Origin: Onchocerca volvulus
Lineage: Eukaryota; Nematoda; Chromadorea; Rhabditida; Onchocercidae
Direction: 5' to 3'
Assembly: GCA_000499405.2 (NCBI GenBank)
Contig: HG738137.1
Span: 9,127,609-9,191,608 of the forward strand
DNA: 64,000 nt
Position 1 is the first letter of the stretch. The number at the start of each line of letters is the position of its first letter. This document shows positions 41,501 to 49,967 of this stretch, one piece after another. Position numbers and translations under genes: made by a program. Below the pieces are notes generated by a model. It did no database searches. It saw nothing but the letters and a program-made list of their open reading frames with translations, and had not been told where the DNA came from.

Positions 41501-44500
41501 CTGTTGCGTGGTCATTCTGTGACGCAAAACAACGACCTGTTGATTTAATCCGTTCCTGCAATAATGACCCTTGTCCTCCTGATTGGGATGTCAGTTTCAA
41601 TTTTCATTAATTAATTATTTTTTCTCTTATTTCACAATTTGTTGAAAATTTTCATAAAAATTTAACAATATGATTTAGATAATAAAAATTCAAATTTTAA
41701 CATATATTTTCAGGAAATATTGCTGATAGTTTCTAAAATACATATCATTACTAGTTTGAATTTTTATTAATCGTTATTAAGTAAATGATTAAGGCAGAAA
41801 TCATAGCAAAAAAAAGTTAAATCAATGAAATTTTATTCAAAATTAAATTGAATTTCTCCAGGTTGGTGAGATGTCACTATGCTCACATACATGTGGAGGT
41901 GGAGTACGTTCACGAAAGGTTTATGAAATTTATTTTATCTAATTTATCAATCATTCAAAATTTTCAAGTTTTACTTTTATATATTTTTGGAAACTATTTT
42001 TTAGCAAAGTTTCTTTAAAAAAGATTACATCTTTGTTTTGAAAATGCATTTTCAAATTTTGGAAAAAACAAAAATTTTAGTTTTTTCTGATATCATTTTG
42101 GTACCATTTCGGTGGTTTTTTTGTAATTTCATCTTTCGGTAACTGACATATTAAAAATATCTAGGTACGATGCATACGTCGTATCTCAAAAACTGGCGGT
42201 GCCGAATCAACCTTAATTCTACCTGATGGCCAATGTCCACAACCGAAACCGGTAAACAGTGAAGCATGTGGTTTGATTGATTGTCCTGCTATGTGGAAGG
42301 TTATTATTCTCTTTTTATTTTCGAAATATTAAATGATTAAAATTAAAAATTTTGGAATTTCGAAACTGATTTTAAAATAAAAAAAAAAGGAACCTCTTAA
42401 TTTGCCAGGTTTGAAAATTCTTTCTTCTGCAAGTCTTAAATGGCTCATGATTGCTCATTTTGATTTAGACCAGTAACTGGGGTCAATGTTCAACAACTTG
42501 TGGCTCTGGTGAGCAACGACGTGAGGTCACGTGTGAGCAACGTTTAGCTAATGGTGAATTGAAGCAATTTTATCCTCCCATACAGTGCCGTCATATTGAA
42601 AAACCGCCAAGTGTTCAACTTTGTGACTTAGGTAAATTGGACAATCAATTGCCTATAAAATAACTTTTCAAACATTTCAATTTATTTTGCAAAAAGTCCC
42701 AATGCAAACAAATAAGCCTAGGCTTAGAAATGAACAGAAAAGGCTACTGATAAGCTCATCGAGGGAGATAAACAAGCCTGATAATCCTGCACTCAACATA
42801 TATTATCATTTAACATGCATTAATAGTTTGAGCAAATCTGATAAATGGAAAAGTAGGGATTTGAAATTTAATCACACTCTGGTCAATTCTCAAAATGATT
42901 CATAAAAGATTTAAATTGAAATAATAATAGGCCAGAAAAAATGAAGCCTAAAGCCTAAGGCCAAAAATATATGAACAAACTTCTAGGCTTATCATTATAG
43001 ATAAATGAGCTTAAAATAATTTCACTCAACAATATCATCACTTACAATATCAAATTAAAAATCCATGCAAATCTAATAATTGATAAATAAAAACTTCAAG
43101 TCAAAAATTCGATAAAATTATCGTAAATTGAGAGGAGAAAAGGAGAAAAAAGGAGAATAATTAAAGAAAATAATTAATTTAGGATAACAATAATTAAGGA
43201 ATAATGAAGTGATAATTAAGAGAATAATTAATTGTTTGTCATAGGTATGTGCGATAGCTTATCTGATTCGATTTTTCGAGAAAGTGATAATGATAAGATT
43301 CTATCAACAAAGTCAACTTCAATGCAACAACATGGTGGACATAACCAAAAATTGACACTAAATATAGGTGGTAGTGCGAAATTATTCGTTGGTACATCAT
43401 TAAAGGTATCGTAAGGAGATTCATTAATTTGATTTAATTACTGATAAATTAATTAATTCAATTCATAACAATTAAATTATTTCTATCTTAAATCATCATC
43501 AAATTCACACAAAAAAATAAGAGAGAGGGAGAGAGAGAAATGAGAGACAAAGAGATCGATTTAATTAAAATTGCATATATTAATTAGATAAATATTATTA
43601 TTATTTCAAAAATTTACATTTTACGTGAAGATGAACTTGACCAAATCATTTGACTGACCTGAAATTGGCCATTTTTTTAAAAAATTTCTTATAATATAAG
43701 TTTTATCTTAAATAAAAACTTTAGATATTTAGGCTTATTTTTAAAATAAAACTTGTATTAAAATCCTTTTTAACTCATTATAATGTATAATAAATACATT
43801 GAATTAAAAAATTATAAAAGAAAGTACTGAATTATAAAATAATATTAATGTGATATCTAATTTATTTTAATAAATTGGAATGACGAATTTCCGTTTTTTT
43901 TGTTTTCTTTTTTTAAATGAAAAATAAAAGACTTAACTTTGAAAATAAGTTTAATATATCGTTGGAATGATAAATGGTGTGAAATTTAATTTCTTTTTTT
44001 TTTTCATGAAAAATTACATAAATGATGATCATACTGTAATTTAGGTTAAATGTCCAGTTCGTAATTATGCAAAGAATAAAATCATTTGGACAAAAGATGG
44101 TAAAAAAATTACGAACAATGGTACATTTTCTTATAAATTTTTTGAAATGTAAAATTAATTATGTGAAACTTGAAATTAAATTATTGAAATAAAATTTCAG
44201 TGATTTAAAGAAAAAATGAAAAATAATATTGAAATAGAAATATTAAATTTCAATTATCATTCTTGTAATTTTAATAAACTTTTTTTTCTTCCAGCACATA
44301 TTAAAGTATCATCAAATGGTGCTTTACGTATTTTTCACGCACGCATGGAAGATGCTGGCGTATACGCTTGCATAGCTAATGGTATTCAAGGAAATGTTAC
44401 GTTAAGTTTCAAACCACGTGAAAATAAACACGTGAGTTTCGTTTCGTTTCGTTTTGCTTTTTTTTTTTTTTTCTCAAAATATTCAAATTTTTGCTTCATA

Positions 44501-47500
44501 AGATTAATTTTGTTGAAATGAATAACTGAAAAATTGTTATGAAAAATGGTTTAATATTAAATTTTCTTTTTCGCACGTTTATTTGAATTTCAGGATGAGA
44601 ATGGAAATGATTCTCGTTCAATGTTAAATCAAAATACAATTGATAATGAGGTCGAGAATGATCCGATTGCTGTCGATCAGCAACTACTAAAGGTCTTTTT
44701 CAACGTTTTTATTTCAAATTAAGCAAATTTAATAATAATTTTCCAAAAGTTTAAGAATTTTGAGAAATTTTTCGCTGCAATTTTTCGATCATATATTTTT
44801 TATTTTAAGTTTTAGATTGTAATTTAAATAAAATATTCGAACAATAATTTCAAAAATTTCGATTTAAAACTTTTGAATTTTATAATAAGTCCAATTGAAT
44901 TTTTCAAGTATTAAAAGTTTAATTTTCTCGGTAGTTAAATGACTTGGCAATTTTACCTGCAAATTATTTTTGTTAAATTCAAAATTCCTCCAATGACACT
45001 AGAATATTTTAGAAAGTGCGACAATCATTAAAAGATAATGATGATATCCGAATGTTAGAAAGATTAGCTGATGTAGCTGAACCGGGCAATATTAAGGTAA
45101 AAACATTTTAATTAATTAATATTTGATATTTCGAATTTCATCAATTACGATTATGAATTCAGATTGATTATGCTGCTGGTGAATGGTCAAAATGTTCGCA
45201 TTATGATTGCGGAAAATCAGGAAGAGCACAAGTAAATTAATTTGATAAAATTCTGTTCTAATTTTTATCCTTATCTCTTTCTCTTTATTTTTTAATTAAT
45301 GAAATAATTAATCGAATACACAAATAGTTATTTTTAGGTACGACAACTGAAATGTCGAATTAGTTATCAAGGTTCGATCGGATATCTTGACGATGATGTT
45401 TGCGAAAGTTTCGGCGTCGTACGACCACCTTCATCGAGAAGTTGTCTTCCGTCGTATTGTCCACGATGGCAAACATCATCATGGTCTGAGGTATAAATAT
45501 ACTTATTTTATTGCATTTTTTGAATATTTAATTAATTAATCAGATAAAATTTAACTCTTCTTCTGCCTCAATTAAATTAGTCAAAATTTGGATAATCACA
45601 AATTATTTTTGCATGCAGTAATAGTTTGATTAATTATAAAGGTTTCCTTAATTGTCGCTGATTAATTATCTTTTAAAAACAAAAATAATTTTTCTTTTTT
45701 CCTTTGAAAACTTATAAAGCTCTGGAATTTTCTTAAAGCTATTTAATAAGTAACAATTAATTATTGCATTTTAATTAATTAATTCGTTCATTAACATTTA
45801 AGTGTTCAACTTCACGTTGTATCCGACATTCCACGTCAATGCAACGACGTGAAGTAAAGTGTGCGTATGAAAATGGTACAAATGCAGCATTTGATTTGTG
45901 TGATCGAGAAAGTCGACCAAAAGTGAAAAAGGAATGCATTAATGGTATGACATAATTTTTTTTAAGTCAATTTTTACGTCAATTTTTTACGTCAACTTTT
46001 GCGTCAAATGATTAGGAAAATTTTTTAAGTAATATAATTTTAATTAAGTTTCTGAGTATGCTTCATTTTAAAGCGCTAATAAATAACTTTTTGCATATGC
46101 AAAAGTGATAAGTAGTGATAATAATTAGATATAATCTAAATATATCATACAATCTTTGAAAAAATCTGGTCTTTTTGTCATATCTCTAGAGAAAAAACTT
46201 ATATTTCTTCGTATTTTAGTATCTTTAAGGTGTAAATTTGATAAAATGCAACCTCAATTTAGCTTAGTTATAACGAAATAGTTCATCATTATCAATGTTA
46301 TCATTATCAAAATGATAAACATTATACCATGGACTGATATAAGTTATTGATAAGATAGTGATATATTACATGCAGCTATGTTTTCTTATTTTAATTATAC
46401 GCTGTACAATGATATAATTGAAATATATTTAGCAATAATATGGGATATTAATTAGAAAACATCAATTCTGATAAAATTAAACTACGATATTTTACCGTAT
46501 GCTAGAGTTTCAATACTCGTTATCGAAAATAGCCTCTGTAGTCGATCACTTTTATAGCCATTTAGTAGATTGATCAAAATAATTTAAAGTTATAATAACT
46601 ATTCTAATACCATATGGATACTGTATCATAGTAGTGTAATCATTTCGATGAAGGTAATCGAAAACAATTTACTGTATTACAGTAGATTAATCATCCGGGT
46701 ACTGTGTTACAGTAATTCGGCCTATTTTTTAATATCATTTAGTGTATCTTCATTACAGTAGATTGTTTAAAGAGTCCGAATAATCATTCTAAGTATCACA
46801 TTTATGATAGTGACAACTTATCAGCTTATCAAAATTTGTTACAAATACCGTATAATGTCGATAAAAGCCTTTATAAGATAATTGCTTCTCATTTCCACTC
46901 GCTTTTAATTAACTATATATTTTGATGCAAGAATTAAAGAGAAATTAATTAGAAAATTTTTTGAGAAACTGTTATGCATCATTAAATATTGTTAATGAAT
47001 TTTGATTAATAACGGTTTCTTAAGATTTGTTAAAATTTAATTTTTTCTTTTTTTACCAAATTGTTATATTTACAAATTTTGATATTTGTGTTTAATTTCA
47101 AATTCATTTCTCATATTTTGTCTGTCGATTTTGAAGTTTTTTTTAGAAATTTAAATATCGCAATTGAATTATATGTATGCTTGAAATAATATAAGGAATT
47201 AACGATATTATCAGTCCCGAGATACCAAACTTTTTCTTCCCGAATTATAATCACTTAAGAATTATTTATTTTAATGCAACTGAAGGAAGAGATATTTCAG
47301 GAAATTTTAAGCAAATTAAGAATATATTCTATTATTGATTAGATGAAATTTAATGCTTTAACTTTTTGATAATTTATCTGATTAATTAATTAATTAAAAG
47401 AAATATTATTTGATTGAGCAAAATGTCCTATTTAATTAGAGTTTTTTAATCTCCTTGATCATTTTTTTAAATTATACAATTTACTGGAATAAATCAATCA

Positions 47501-49967
47501 AATTGAGTAAAAACTTTTCCTTTTTATTAAAAAAAAATACTCGAATTATTATTTATTCGGAAAACATTGAAACCACTATAGTCAAAAAAAGAAAAAATAT
47601 TCAGATCACTATTTGAATTCAATCAATTGTTTCATTTTTTTTTTTTGAAATGCTTAAAATATTACTGATTTACAGATTATTCAAATATTTTGGAAGTTGC
47701 TATATGCTATGACAAAATTGGGCATTATTAAGTTAATACATTCAAATTATTGTTTAAATTGAATAAATTTATTATTTTTTTTTAAATATTTAAATTATGG
47801 TAATTTAGAGTATATTCAAAATACTGCAACATTCAATATATATCAGTATTATTCATGTTCAAATTATTATTTTACATATATTTGCATGAATTGTTTTATT
47901 TTTCCAATAAAAATTTAAGTTATTTCTTAAAATTCAAAAAACATAATTTTCCTTGTATCAAAAGAAAAAAGAAAAGATAAAACAAATATTTTTCTTGCGT
48001 TTAAAAACTAAAAATTTAGTCTATTTCAATGATACATGATTGGGAAAGGTAAAATAAATCAAACAAGCGGAAATTTGCTTTTTTTTTTTATTGCCAAAAA
48101 AAAGAAATGAAAAATAATTGTAAAGCTTTAGATTCCATTTCCGATGAAATAAATAAGAAAAGAATGAAAAATTAAGTGAACAAAACGACGACACTTTAAG
48201 ATTTATTAAAAAAAAAAAAAAGAAGAAATGAAATGAAAGCTTTTGACTTAATAAATCAAAAATGAAAAAGAATTGAAATCTTAGTTCTTAGTGATATCCA
48301 ACTGGCATAGCATGTATATAGCAAACAAATATATAAGACTTAACGAGCCTAGTGCTTCAAAAACGGTCCAAAGCCATTAGCCAAGACGAATAGTAAAGCG
48401 TTATATATGGGTAAATATACTTTAGGCTTTTTTTTTTTTTTTTTTTATCTTTTTCAAGTGATGAGTAAACGATTTGCTGTTATATTTGAGAAAAGATGAA
48501 GCTTTCAATTTTTTTTCATCCTAAATTCTTCTTTTTTTTTTTTTTTTTTGGCTCTTCATCTTTTGCTTGGCTTTTGTCAATTCTTCAAAATTTATGAAAA
48601 TCAATGAATAGATACGGCCAAAATCTTCTATTATCTTTTGCAAATACTTAAAAGCATTGAGATTGCTTGGCAAATTTTAGGGTTTTCCTTTTTATTTATC
48701 ATCTTTAAAGCCCCAAATTAAAGCATTTATTTATTGTTATGCTACGCTTCAATAAACTTTACTTCAAATTTATGAATTCAGAATAATTCGAAACTTTTTC
48801 ATGATTTTCCGCTTAGTTTAACATAGCAGGGACGTAGTGAAGCATTTGTCTGGAAAATATTTCAAATATCGATTTTTTCTTAAATCATCAAACAAATTTG
48901 GGACAAAAATAGAAATTATTTGAGCCTCGCGATATTTTTAGGATTTAGTTTCAACCTAAAAAAAAAAATGAATAAGACCATAACTGATAGAAACATAAAT
49001 CAGTTTCAGCTAGAACAAAATTATCATTTAAATATAACTGATCAAAAGTGAGTTAAAAATCAATAAATTTTTAAAATGATAAGCAAACTTGTTGATAATT
49101 ATGAAGGAATTGTTATTAATTTGATAAAGATGATTAATTTTAGTGAATTGTACAGCTATTTGGCGAGCATCCGTTTGGGGACAATGTAGCCGGACATGTG
49201 GTGATGGTGGAGTACAGGTAATTATAATTTGTAATCATAATTGCTTCATTATTATTAATTCGTAATAATGATTACTTCATTATTATTTATTTCTAACTCT
49301 AATTATTTTTCAAAAAAAGTGATTTTAAAGTTTTAAAGTTTTCATAAAATATTAAAAATTGAATTCTAACAAATTAAAAAATCTGCTATACATATTTTAA
49401 ATAACTAATTTGCTATATACTATATCATATTTGATTTAACTATATTTCATATTTAGTTTTTGTCTCTTTTATTTAATCGCATTATCATATCCGATTTTTT
49501 TAATTTTATCATTTTGTATTTCAGAAATTAAATTTTGATAGAAAGTAGAAAATTTGCTGTATTTATTGAATAATTTGATAATTTGATATATATGCCAAAT
49601 TATTCAATAAATTTATATATATATGCTATATATTATATATAAATTTTACTTGAATTATTTTCTGAATTGCAAAATACTTTTACAGATGCGTTTGTTACGT
49701 TGTGTTTGGCGTGGAACACGTAAACCAGCTGGTCGTAATTGTCAGTCCTCCTTGCGACCAACAGCAATACGTGCATGTCAAGACGCAAGCAATTTACCCG
49801 CATGTCCAACAAAATTGTCAACAGGTGGTGGTGATATTATTGCTGCTCTACCTAATGCTCTAATTGCATCAAAACCTTTCCCAATTAAAGGATTGGAAAA
49901 TTGGCGTGGTTGGAAGCTTTATGATTGGATATCTGATAGTAGCGGCCATTTTCGACGAAGATTTTGA
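16247..49967 (+). CDS. madd-4: MADD-4/punctin-type ADAMTS-like secreted protein (spliced, 27 coding exons seen)
   Basis: Exons joined: 16247-16372, 16768-16857, 17271-17396, 17706-17828, 18432-18582, 18921-19050, 25854-26010, 26760-26861, 27187-27304, 29889-29928, 38923-39090, 40147-40277, 40414-40578, 41453-41589, 41862-41918, 42165-42299, 42469-42631, 43245-43405, 44045-44120, 44295-44431, 44594-44692, 45013-45096, 45163-45231, 45338-45490, 45803-45944, 49156-49217, 49686-49967. Every junction is GT-AG and in phase; the sum is 1,128 codons with the stop, without a signal-peptide exon. Domain order: TSP1 (WAKWSEWGPCS), ADAMTS-type cysteine-rich module (CGVCGGTGESC), TSP1 x3, a Gly/Ser linker, TSP1 x4, one Ig domain, an acidic linker, TSP1 x3, short basic tail. 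There is no protease domain and no Kunitz or PLAC module, which separates it from ADAMTS enzymes and papilin. In C. elegans MADD-4 is an extracellular organiser of muscle-arm guidance and of acetylcholine and GABA receptor clusters; that role is inferred from the family. Confidence 0.85.
16768..16857 (+). CDS. madd-4: madd-4 exon 2: rest of TSP1-1
   Basis: TTTTTTCAG acceptor, then CGDGISSQLRRC and four further basic/Cys residues through VCNMQ; donor GTTTGT, phase 0. Completes the first TSP1 repeat (CSNLCGDG core). Confidence 0.85.
17271..17396 (+). CDS. madd-4: madd-4 exon 3: cysteine-rich module, first part
   Basis: ACTTCAG acceptor; QCNNISIHTKETRC through LLPEKWIPVKTSHQ, donor GTAAAT. Aligns in order with the ADAMTS/ADAMTSL segment that follows the first TSP1 (family pattern: QC...W.PV), phase 0 at both ends. 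Confidence 0.8.
17706..17828 (+). CDS. madd-4: madd-4 exon 4: cysteine-rich module, middle
   Basis: CIVVCRSLKTG, VADGTACFIEG and SVCVNGICQ match the ADAMTS cysteine-rich signature (C.L.C......V.DGT.C......VCV.G.C). The acceptor is a weak TATTAAAG; the donor CAG|GTTGAA is good. Phase 0 both ends. Confidence 0.85.
18432..18582 (+). CDS. madd-4: madd-4 exon 5: cysteine-rich end and start of TSP1-2
   Basis: HVGCDGIIQSNARYDHCGVC followed by GGTGESC is the ADAMTS/ADAMTSL cysteine-rich terminus. It runs straight into FQWKDTKQFSPCDATCGPN, a second TSP1 start, with no ADAMTS spacer domain between. The donor is GTAAAA (phase 1). A +1-shifted open reading over this exon (MLVVMVLFNQ...) is a shadow. Confidence 0.9.
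18921..19050 (+). CDS. madd-4: madd-4 exon 6: rest of TSP1-2
   Basis: TTATTACAG acceptor; YRVSVSVCQNIRNNRIVPER, then LCADQPRPRP and KCPHIVCPS; donor GTATGT, phase 2. This is the last exon unique to the long isoform. The following intron is 6,803 bases and holds the alternative first exon. Confidence 0.85.
19575..19598. repeat. (TCAA)n microsatellite
   Basis: Six consecutive TCAA units, with further imperfect units to about 19608. Confidence 0.8.
19843..19876. promoter_or_regulatory. nested dyad with homeobox, POU and nuclear-receptor half-sites
   Basis: The order is TGACCT (19843-19848), TTTGCA (19853-19858), ATTA, TGCAAA (19863-19868), AGGTCA (19871-19876). Both outer and inner arms are exact reverse complements around the ATTA core. 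ATGCAAAT (19862-19869) is a POU octamer, and TGACCT/AGGTCA are nuclear-receptor half-sites. Function is inferred; the symmetry is directly visible. Confidence 0.35.
23220..23278. promoter_or_regulatory. GA-rich tract upstream of the short-isoform first exon
   Basis: Nearly pure purines (GAAAGAGAAAGAGAGGGAG type) for about 59 bases, ending 40 bases before the ATG at 23318. The position suits a core-promoter or GAGA-type element of an internal promoter. Confidence 0.3.
23318..23388 (+). CDS. madd-4: madd-4 short-isoform first exon (signal peptide)
   Basis: ATG opens MKILLTTTIITVALF then RPSTTVSYQ, a textbook secretory leader of about 23 residues, ending at a perfect GTAAGT donor in phase 2. 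Exon 7 begins with a single completing base (its other upstream partner, exon 6, also ends in phase 2), so this exon joins exon 7 in frame. The resulting protein has 902 residues: TSP1 x2, linker, TSP1 x4, Ig, linker, TSP1 x3, tail. It lacks the first two TSP1 repeats and the cysteine-rich module. This matches the known nematode arrangement in which the short MADD-4 isoform starts from an internal promoter. Confidence 0.75.
23500..23541. repeat. (CA)n microsatellite
   Basis: About 21 uninterrupted CA units, with a shorter CA run near 23602-23613. It produces the artificial T-H-T-H reading over this part of the intron. Confidence 0.95.
23542..25853. other. remainder of the 6.8 kb intron
   Basis: AT-rich with many homopolymer tracts and a two-copy ~30-bp repeat (about 24564-24606). 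A 72-codon minus-strand frame at 24103-24321 has some protein-like composition but no recognised domain. Confidence 0.5.
25854..26010 (+). CDS. madd-4: madd-4 exon 7: TSP1-3, first common exon
   Basis: TATTTTAG acceptor; WLTGKWSECTVSCNGGHQTR starts a TSP1 repeat with the CTVSCNGG O-fucosylation-type core, continuing to DDQYCWQTHRP; donor GTAGGA, phase 0. The phase at its start accepts both exon 6 and the 23318-23388 leader exon. Confidence 0.9.
26011..26759. other. intron 7
   Basis: AT-rich, no other feature seen. Confidence 0.6.
26760..26861 (+). CDS. madd-4: madd-4 exon 8: end of TSP1-3, start of TSP1-4
   Basis: TTCTTTCAG acceptor; KCNRKSCPKWEKGVWSSCSV then TCGKGFRIRQ; donor GTGATA, phase 0. 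The first repeat closes with C....C and the second opens at once. Confidence 0.9.
27187..27304 (+). CDS. madd-4: madd-4 exon 9: rest of TSP1-4
   Basis: TTTTCAG acceptor; VECRQEGERIDDFACKSIDR, then PCFTGITC. Two donors fit the phase-1 start of exon 10: GTATAA at 27275 (exon end 27274) and GTTGGT at 27305 (exon end 27304). The later one is preferred because it keeps the final TSP1 cysteine (GITC). Without splicing the frame stops at 27325-27327, which could give a truncated form. Confidence 0.8.
27305..29888. other. intron 9 (2.6 kb)
   Basis: AT-rich, with an (AAT)-rich run near 27675-27740. Two TGACCT half-sites occur at 28427 and 28452. No gene seen. Confidence 0.5.
29889..29928 (+). CDS. 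madd-4: madd-4 exon 10: 40-base microexon
   Basis: ATTTTCAG acceptor and TTCG|GTAAGT donor; encodes ARDDSSDALFDRFR with the flanking bases. Phases 1 in, 2 out, both matched by neighbours. Acidic linker after TSP1-4. It sits between introns of 2.6 and 9.0 kb. Confidence 0.8.
32720..32765. repeat. 12-bp inverted repeat rich in GCATGC
   Basis: ATCTGCATGCAT (32720-32731) pairs with 32754-32765 around a 22-base loop that itself contains ATTTGCAT, a POU octamer. Confidence 0.6.
33900..34262. repeat. diverged tandem repeat, unit with GGATTGAAATTTTGAT
   Basis: About five copies of a purine-rich unit of variable length, each centred on ATGARRGATTGAAATTTTGAT-like sequence (near 33945, 33993, 34085, 34113, 34170). 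Confidence 0.6.
34262..34720. repeat. purine-strand tandem array, unit ~45 bp
   Basis: About eight diverged copies of GAGAAAAGATTGAAAAGAAA followed by RATGAATATATTTGATAAAAGAG, almost all purine plus T. One interruption at about 34390-34460 is unrelated. Confidence 0.65.
34915..34969. ncRNA. two adjacent hairpins in a G+C-richer block
   Basis: TGGCCCATC (34915-34923) pairs with GATGGGTCA (34939-34947), nine pairs with one G-U. It is directly followed by CTTGGCT (34948-34954) pairing with AGCCAAG (34963-34969), loop of eight. A third weaker pair CTTTTG/CAAAAG lies at 34971 and 35008. Could be a structured RNA or a transposon end; no family recognised. Confidence 0.3.
37963..38054. repeat. perfect tandem duplication of 46 bp
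   Basis: 37963-38008 and 38009-38054 are identical, beginning ACTTATCAGTGATAATACTT. No differences between copies, so either very recent or an assembly artefact. Confidence 0.95.
38923..39090 (+). CDS. madd-4: madd-4 exon 11: linker with Gly/Ser run
   Basis: TTTATTTAG acceptor; FIAQAPFTTAWNDKQHFQRD, later GVGSGSFGIGGSGSNG and GTQPR; donor GTAATT, phase 2. A flexible segment without Cys between TSP1-4 and TSP1-5. Confidence 0.85.
39091..40146. other. intron 11
   Basis: AT-rich, no feature seen. Confidence 0.6.
40147..40277 (+). CDS. madd-4: madd-4 exon 12: TSP1-5
   Basis: TTTACAG acceptor; FFPGQWGQCSTTCGPGVATR with a CSTTCGPG core, on to LPDYECEG; donor GTTAGA, phase 1. Confidence 0.9.
40414..40578 (+). 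CDS. madd-4: madd-4 exon 13: end of TSP1-5, start of TSP1-6
   Basis: TTTTTAAG acceptor; FQPCQVQPC closes repeat 5, a charged linker (VRERSLTPTRS) follows, then FKWDYSDWTACSASCLGG opens repeat 6; donor GTATCA, phase 1. Confidence 0.9.
40720..41290. repeat. intron-filling tandem repeat, unit ~100-110 bp
   Basis: The landmark GATAAGAAATCAG...TAATTGAT recurs near 40745, 40838, 40938, 41048, 41156 and 41253, about six diverged copies, each followed by a RTTTATAA/TAATAT stretch. The array fills most of intron 13 (40579-41452). Confidence 0.65.
41453..41589 (+). CDS. madd-4: madd-4 exon 14: rest of TSP1-6
   Basis: GACTTTAG acceptor; KQRSTLKCVDVKRRTAV, WSFCDAKQRP and SCNNDPCPPDWD; donor GTCAGT, phase 0. 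Confidence 0.9.
41862..41918 (+). CDS. madd-4: madd-4 exon 15: start of TSP1-7
   Basis: TTTCTCCAG acceptor; VGEMSLCSHTCGGGVRSRK, a small 19-codon exon with the TSP1 CSHTCGGG core; donor GTTTAT, phase 0. The usual Trp before the first Cys is provided by WDVGEM across the junction. Confidence 0.9.
42165..42299 (+). CDS. madd-4: madd-4 exon 16: rest of TSP1-7
   Basis: AATATCTAG acceptor; VRCIRRISKTGGAEST, LPDGQCPQPKPVNSEACGL and IDCPAMWK; donor GTTATT, phase 0. Confidence 0.9.
42469..42631 (+). CDS. madd-4: madd-4 exon 17: TSP1-8
   Basis: TTGATTTAG acceptor; TSNWGQCSTTCGSGEQRR then EVTCEQRL, QCRHIEKPPSVQLCDLG; donor GTAAAT, phase 1. Nearly the whole repeat in one exon. Confidence 0.9.
42632..43244. 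other. intron 17
   Basis: Contains the 14-bp palindrome TAAGCCTAGGCTTA (42713-42726) and further GCCTAAAG/CTAGGCTT pieces near 42930-42990. A 72-codon frame at 42687-42905 has no splice support. Confidence 0.5.
43245..43405 (+). CDS. madd-4: madd-4 exon 18: linker and start of Ig domain
   Basis: TCATAG acceptor; a Ser/Asp-rich linker, then NQKLTLNIGGSAKLFVGTSL, the first strands of an Ig C2/I-set domain; donor GTATCG, phase 0. Confidence 0.85.
43406..44044. other. intron 18
   Basis: AT-rich with a GA-rich tract at about 43517-43550; nothing else seen. Confidence 0.5.
44045..44120 (+). CDS. madd-4: madd-4 exon 19: Ig domain, middle
   Basis: TAATTTAG acceptor; VKCPVRNYAKNKIIWTKDG has the first Ig Cys and the core Trp (IIWTKDG); donor GTACAT, phase 1. 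Confidence 0.9.
44295..44431 (+). CDS. madd-4: madd-4 exon 20: end of Ig domain
   Basis: CTTCCAG acceptor; HIKVSSNGALRIFHARMEDA followed by GVYACIANG, the canonical DxGxYxC second-Cys motif; donor GTGAGT, phase 0. Confidence 0.95.
44594..44692 (+). CDS. madd-4: madd-4 exon 21: acidic linker
   Basis: ATTTCAG acceptor; Asp/Asn/Glu-rich, Cys-free (DENGNDSRSMLNQN...); donor GTCTTT, phase 0. Confidence 0.8.
45013..45096 (+). CDS. madd-4: madd-4 exon 22: charged linker
   Basis: ATTTTAG acceptor; KVRQSLKDNDDIRMLERLAD, helix-like and Cys-free, donor GTAAAA, phase 0. Confidence 0.85.
45163..45231 (+). CDS. madd-4: madd-4 exon 23: start of TSP1-9
   Basis: AATTCAG acceptor; AAGEWSKCSHYDCGKSGRAQ; donor GTAAAT, phase 0. 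The core is CSHYDCGKSG, a variant of the usual CSxTCGxG. Confidence 0.9.
45338..45490 (+). CDS. madd-4: madd-4 exon 24: rest of TSP1-9, start of TSP1-10
   Basis: ATTTTTAG acceptor; VRQLKCRISYQG, DDDVCESFGVVRPPSSRSCL, then CPRWQTSSWSE; donor GTATAA, phase 0. Confidence 0.9.
45803..45944 (+). CDS. madd-4: madd-4 exon 25: rest of TSP1-10
   Basis: ATTTAAG acceptor; CSTSRCIRHSTSMQRREVKC, DLCDRESRPKVKKECIN; donor GTATGA, phase 1. The Gly pair after the second Cys is replaced, so this is a degenerate TSP1 loop. Confidence 0.9.
45945..49155. other. intron 25 (3.2 kb)
   Basis: AT-rich. Contains four TACTGT...ACAGTA-type dyads (46618-46760, listed separately) and a slightly G+C-richer block at 48290-48420 with no recognised feature. 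Confidence 0.5.
46618..46760. repeat. cluster of TACTGT...ACAGTA dyads
   Basis: TACTGTATTACAGTA at 46670-46684 and TACTGTGTTACAGTA at 46700-46714, with weaker relatives near 46618-46632 and 46754. The motif recurs at 56550-56700, about 58600 and 60660-60830. Confidence 0.6.
49156..49217 (+). CDS. madd-4: madd-4 exon 26: start of TSP1-11
   Basis: TTGTACAG acceptor; IWRASVWGQCSRTCGDGGVQ with the consensus CSRTCGDGG core; donor GTAATT, phase 0. Confidence 0.95.
49561..49612. repeat. perfect 17-bp inverted repeat in the last intron
   Basis: ATTTATTGAATAATTTG (49561-49577) is the exact reverse complement of 49596-49612; loop of 18 bases. Confidence 0.8.
49686..49967 (+). CDS. madd-4: madd-4 exon 27: end of TSP1-11 and C-terminal tail
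   Basis: TTTTACAG acceptor; MRLLRCVWRGTRKPAGRNCQ, AIRACQDASNLPACP complete the repeat. A short tail follows (GLENWRGWKLYDWISDSSGH, then basic FRRRF) and TGA at 49965-49967. There is no PLAC module, unlike vertebrate ADAMTS-like proteins. Confidence 0.95.
   Translation: MRLLRCVWRGTRKPAGRNCQSSLRPTAIRACQDASNLPACPTKLSTGGGDIIAALPNALIASKPFPIKGLENWRGWKLYDWISDSSGHFRRRF

Noticed and set aside
41400..41600. 66-codon minus-strand frame
   Set aside because: Antisense shadow of madd-4 exon 14.
42687..42905. 72-codon frame in intron 17, considered as a cassette exon
   Set aside because: No good acceptor/donor pair of compatible phase flanks it; the sequence looks like a local palindromic repeat.
49633..49821. 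62-codon minus-strand frame
   Set aside because: Antisense shadow of madd-4 exon 27.
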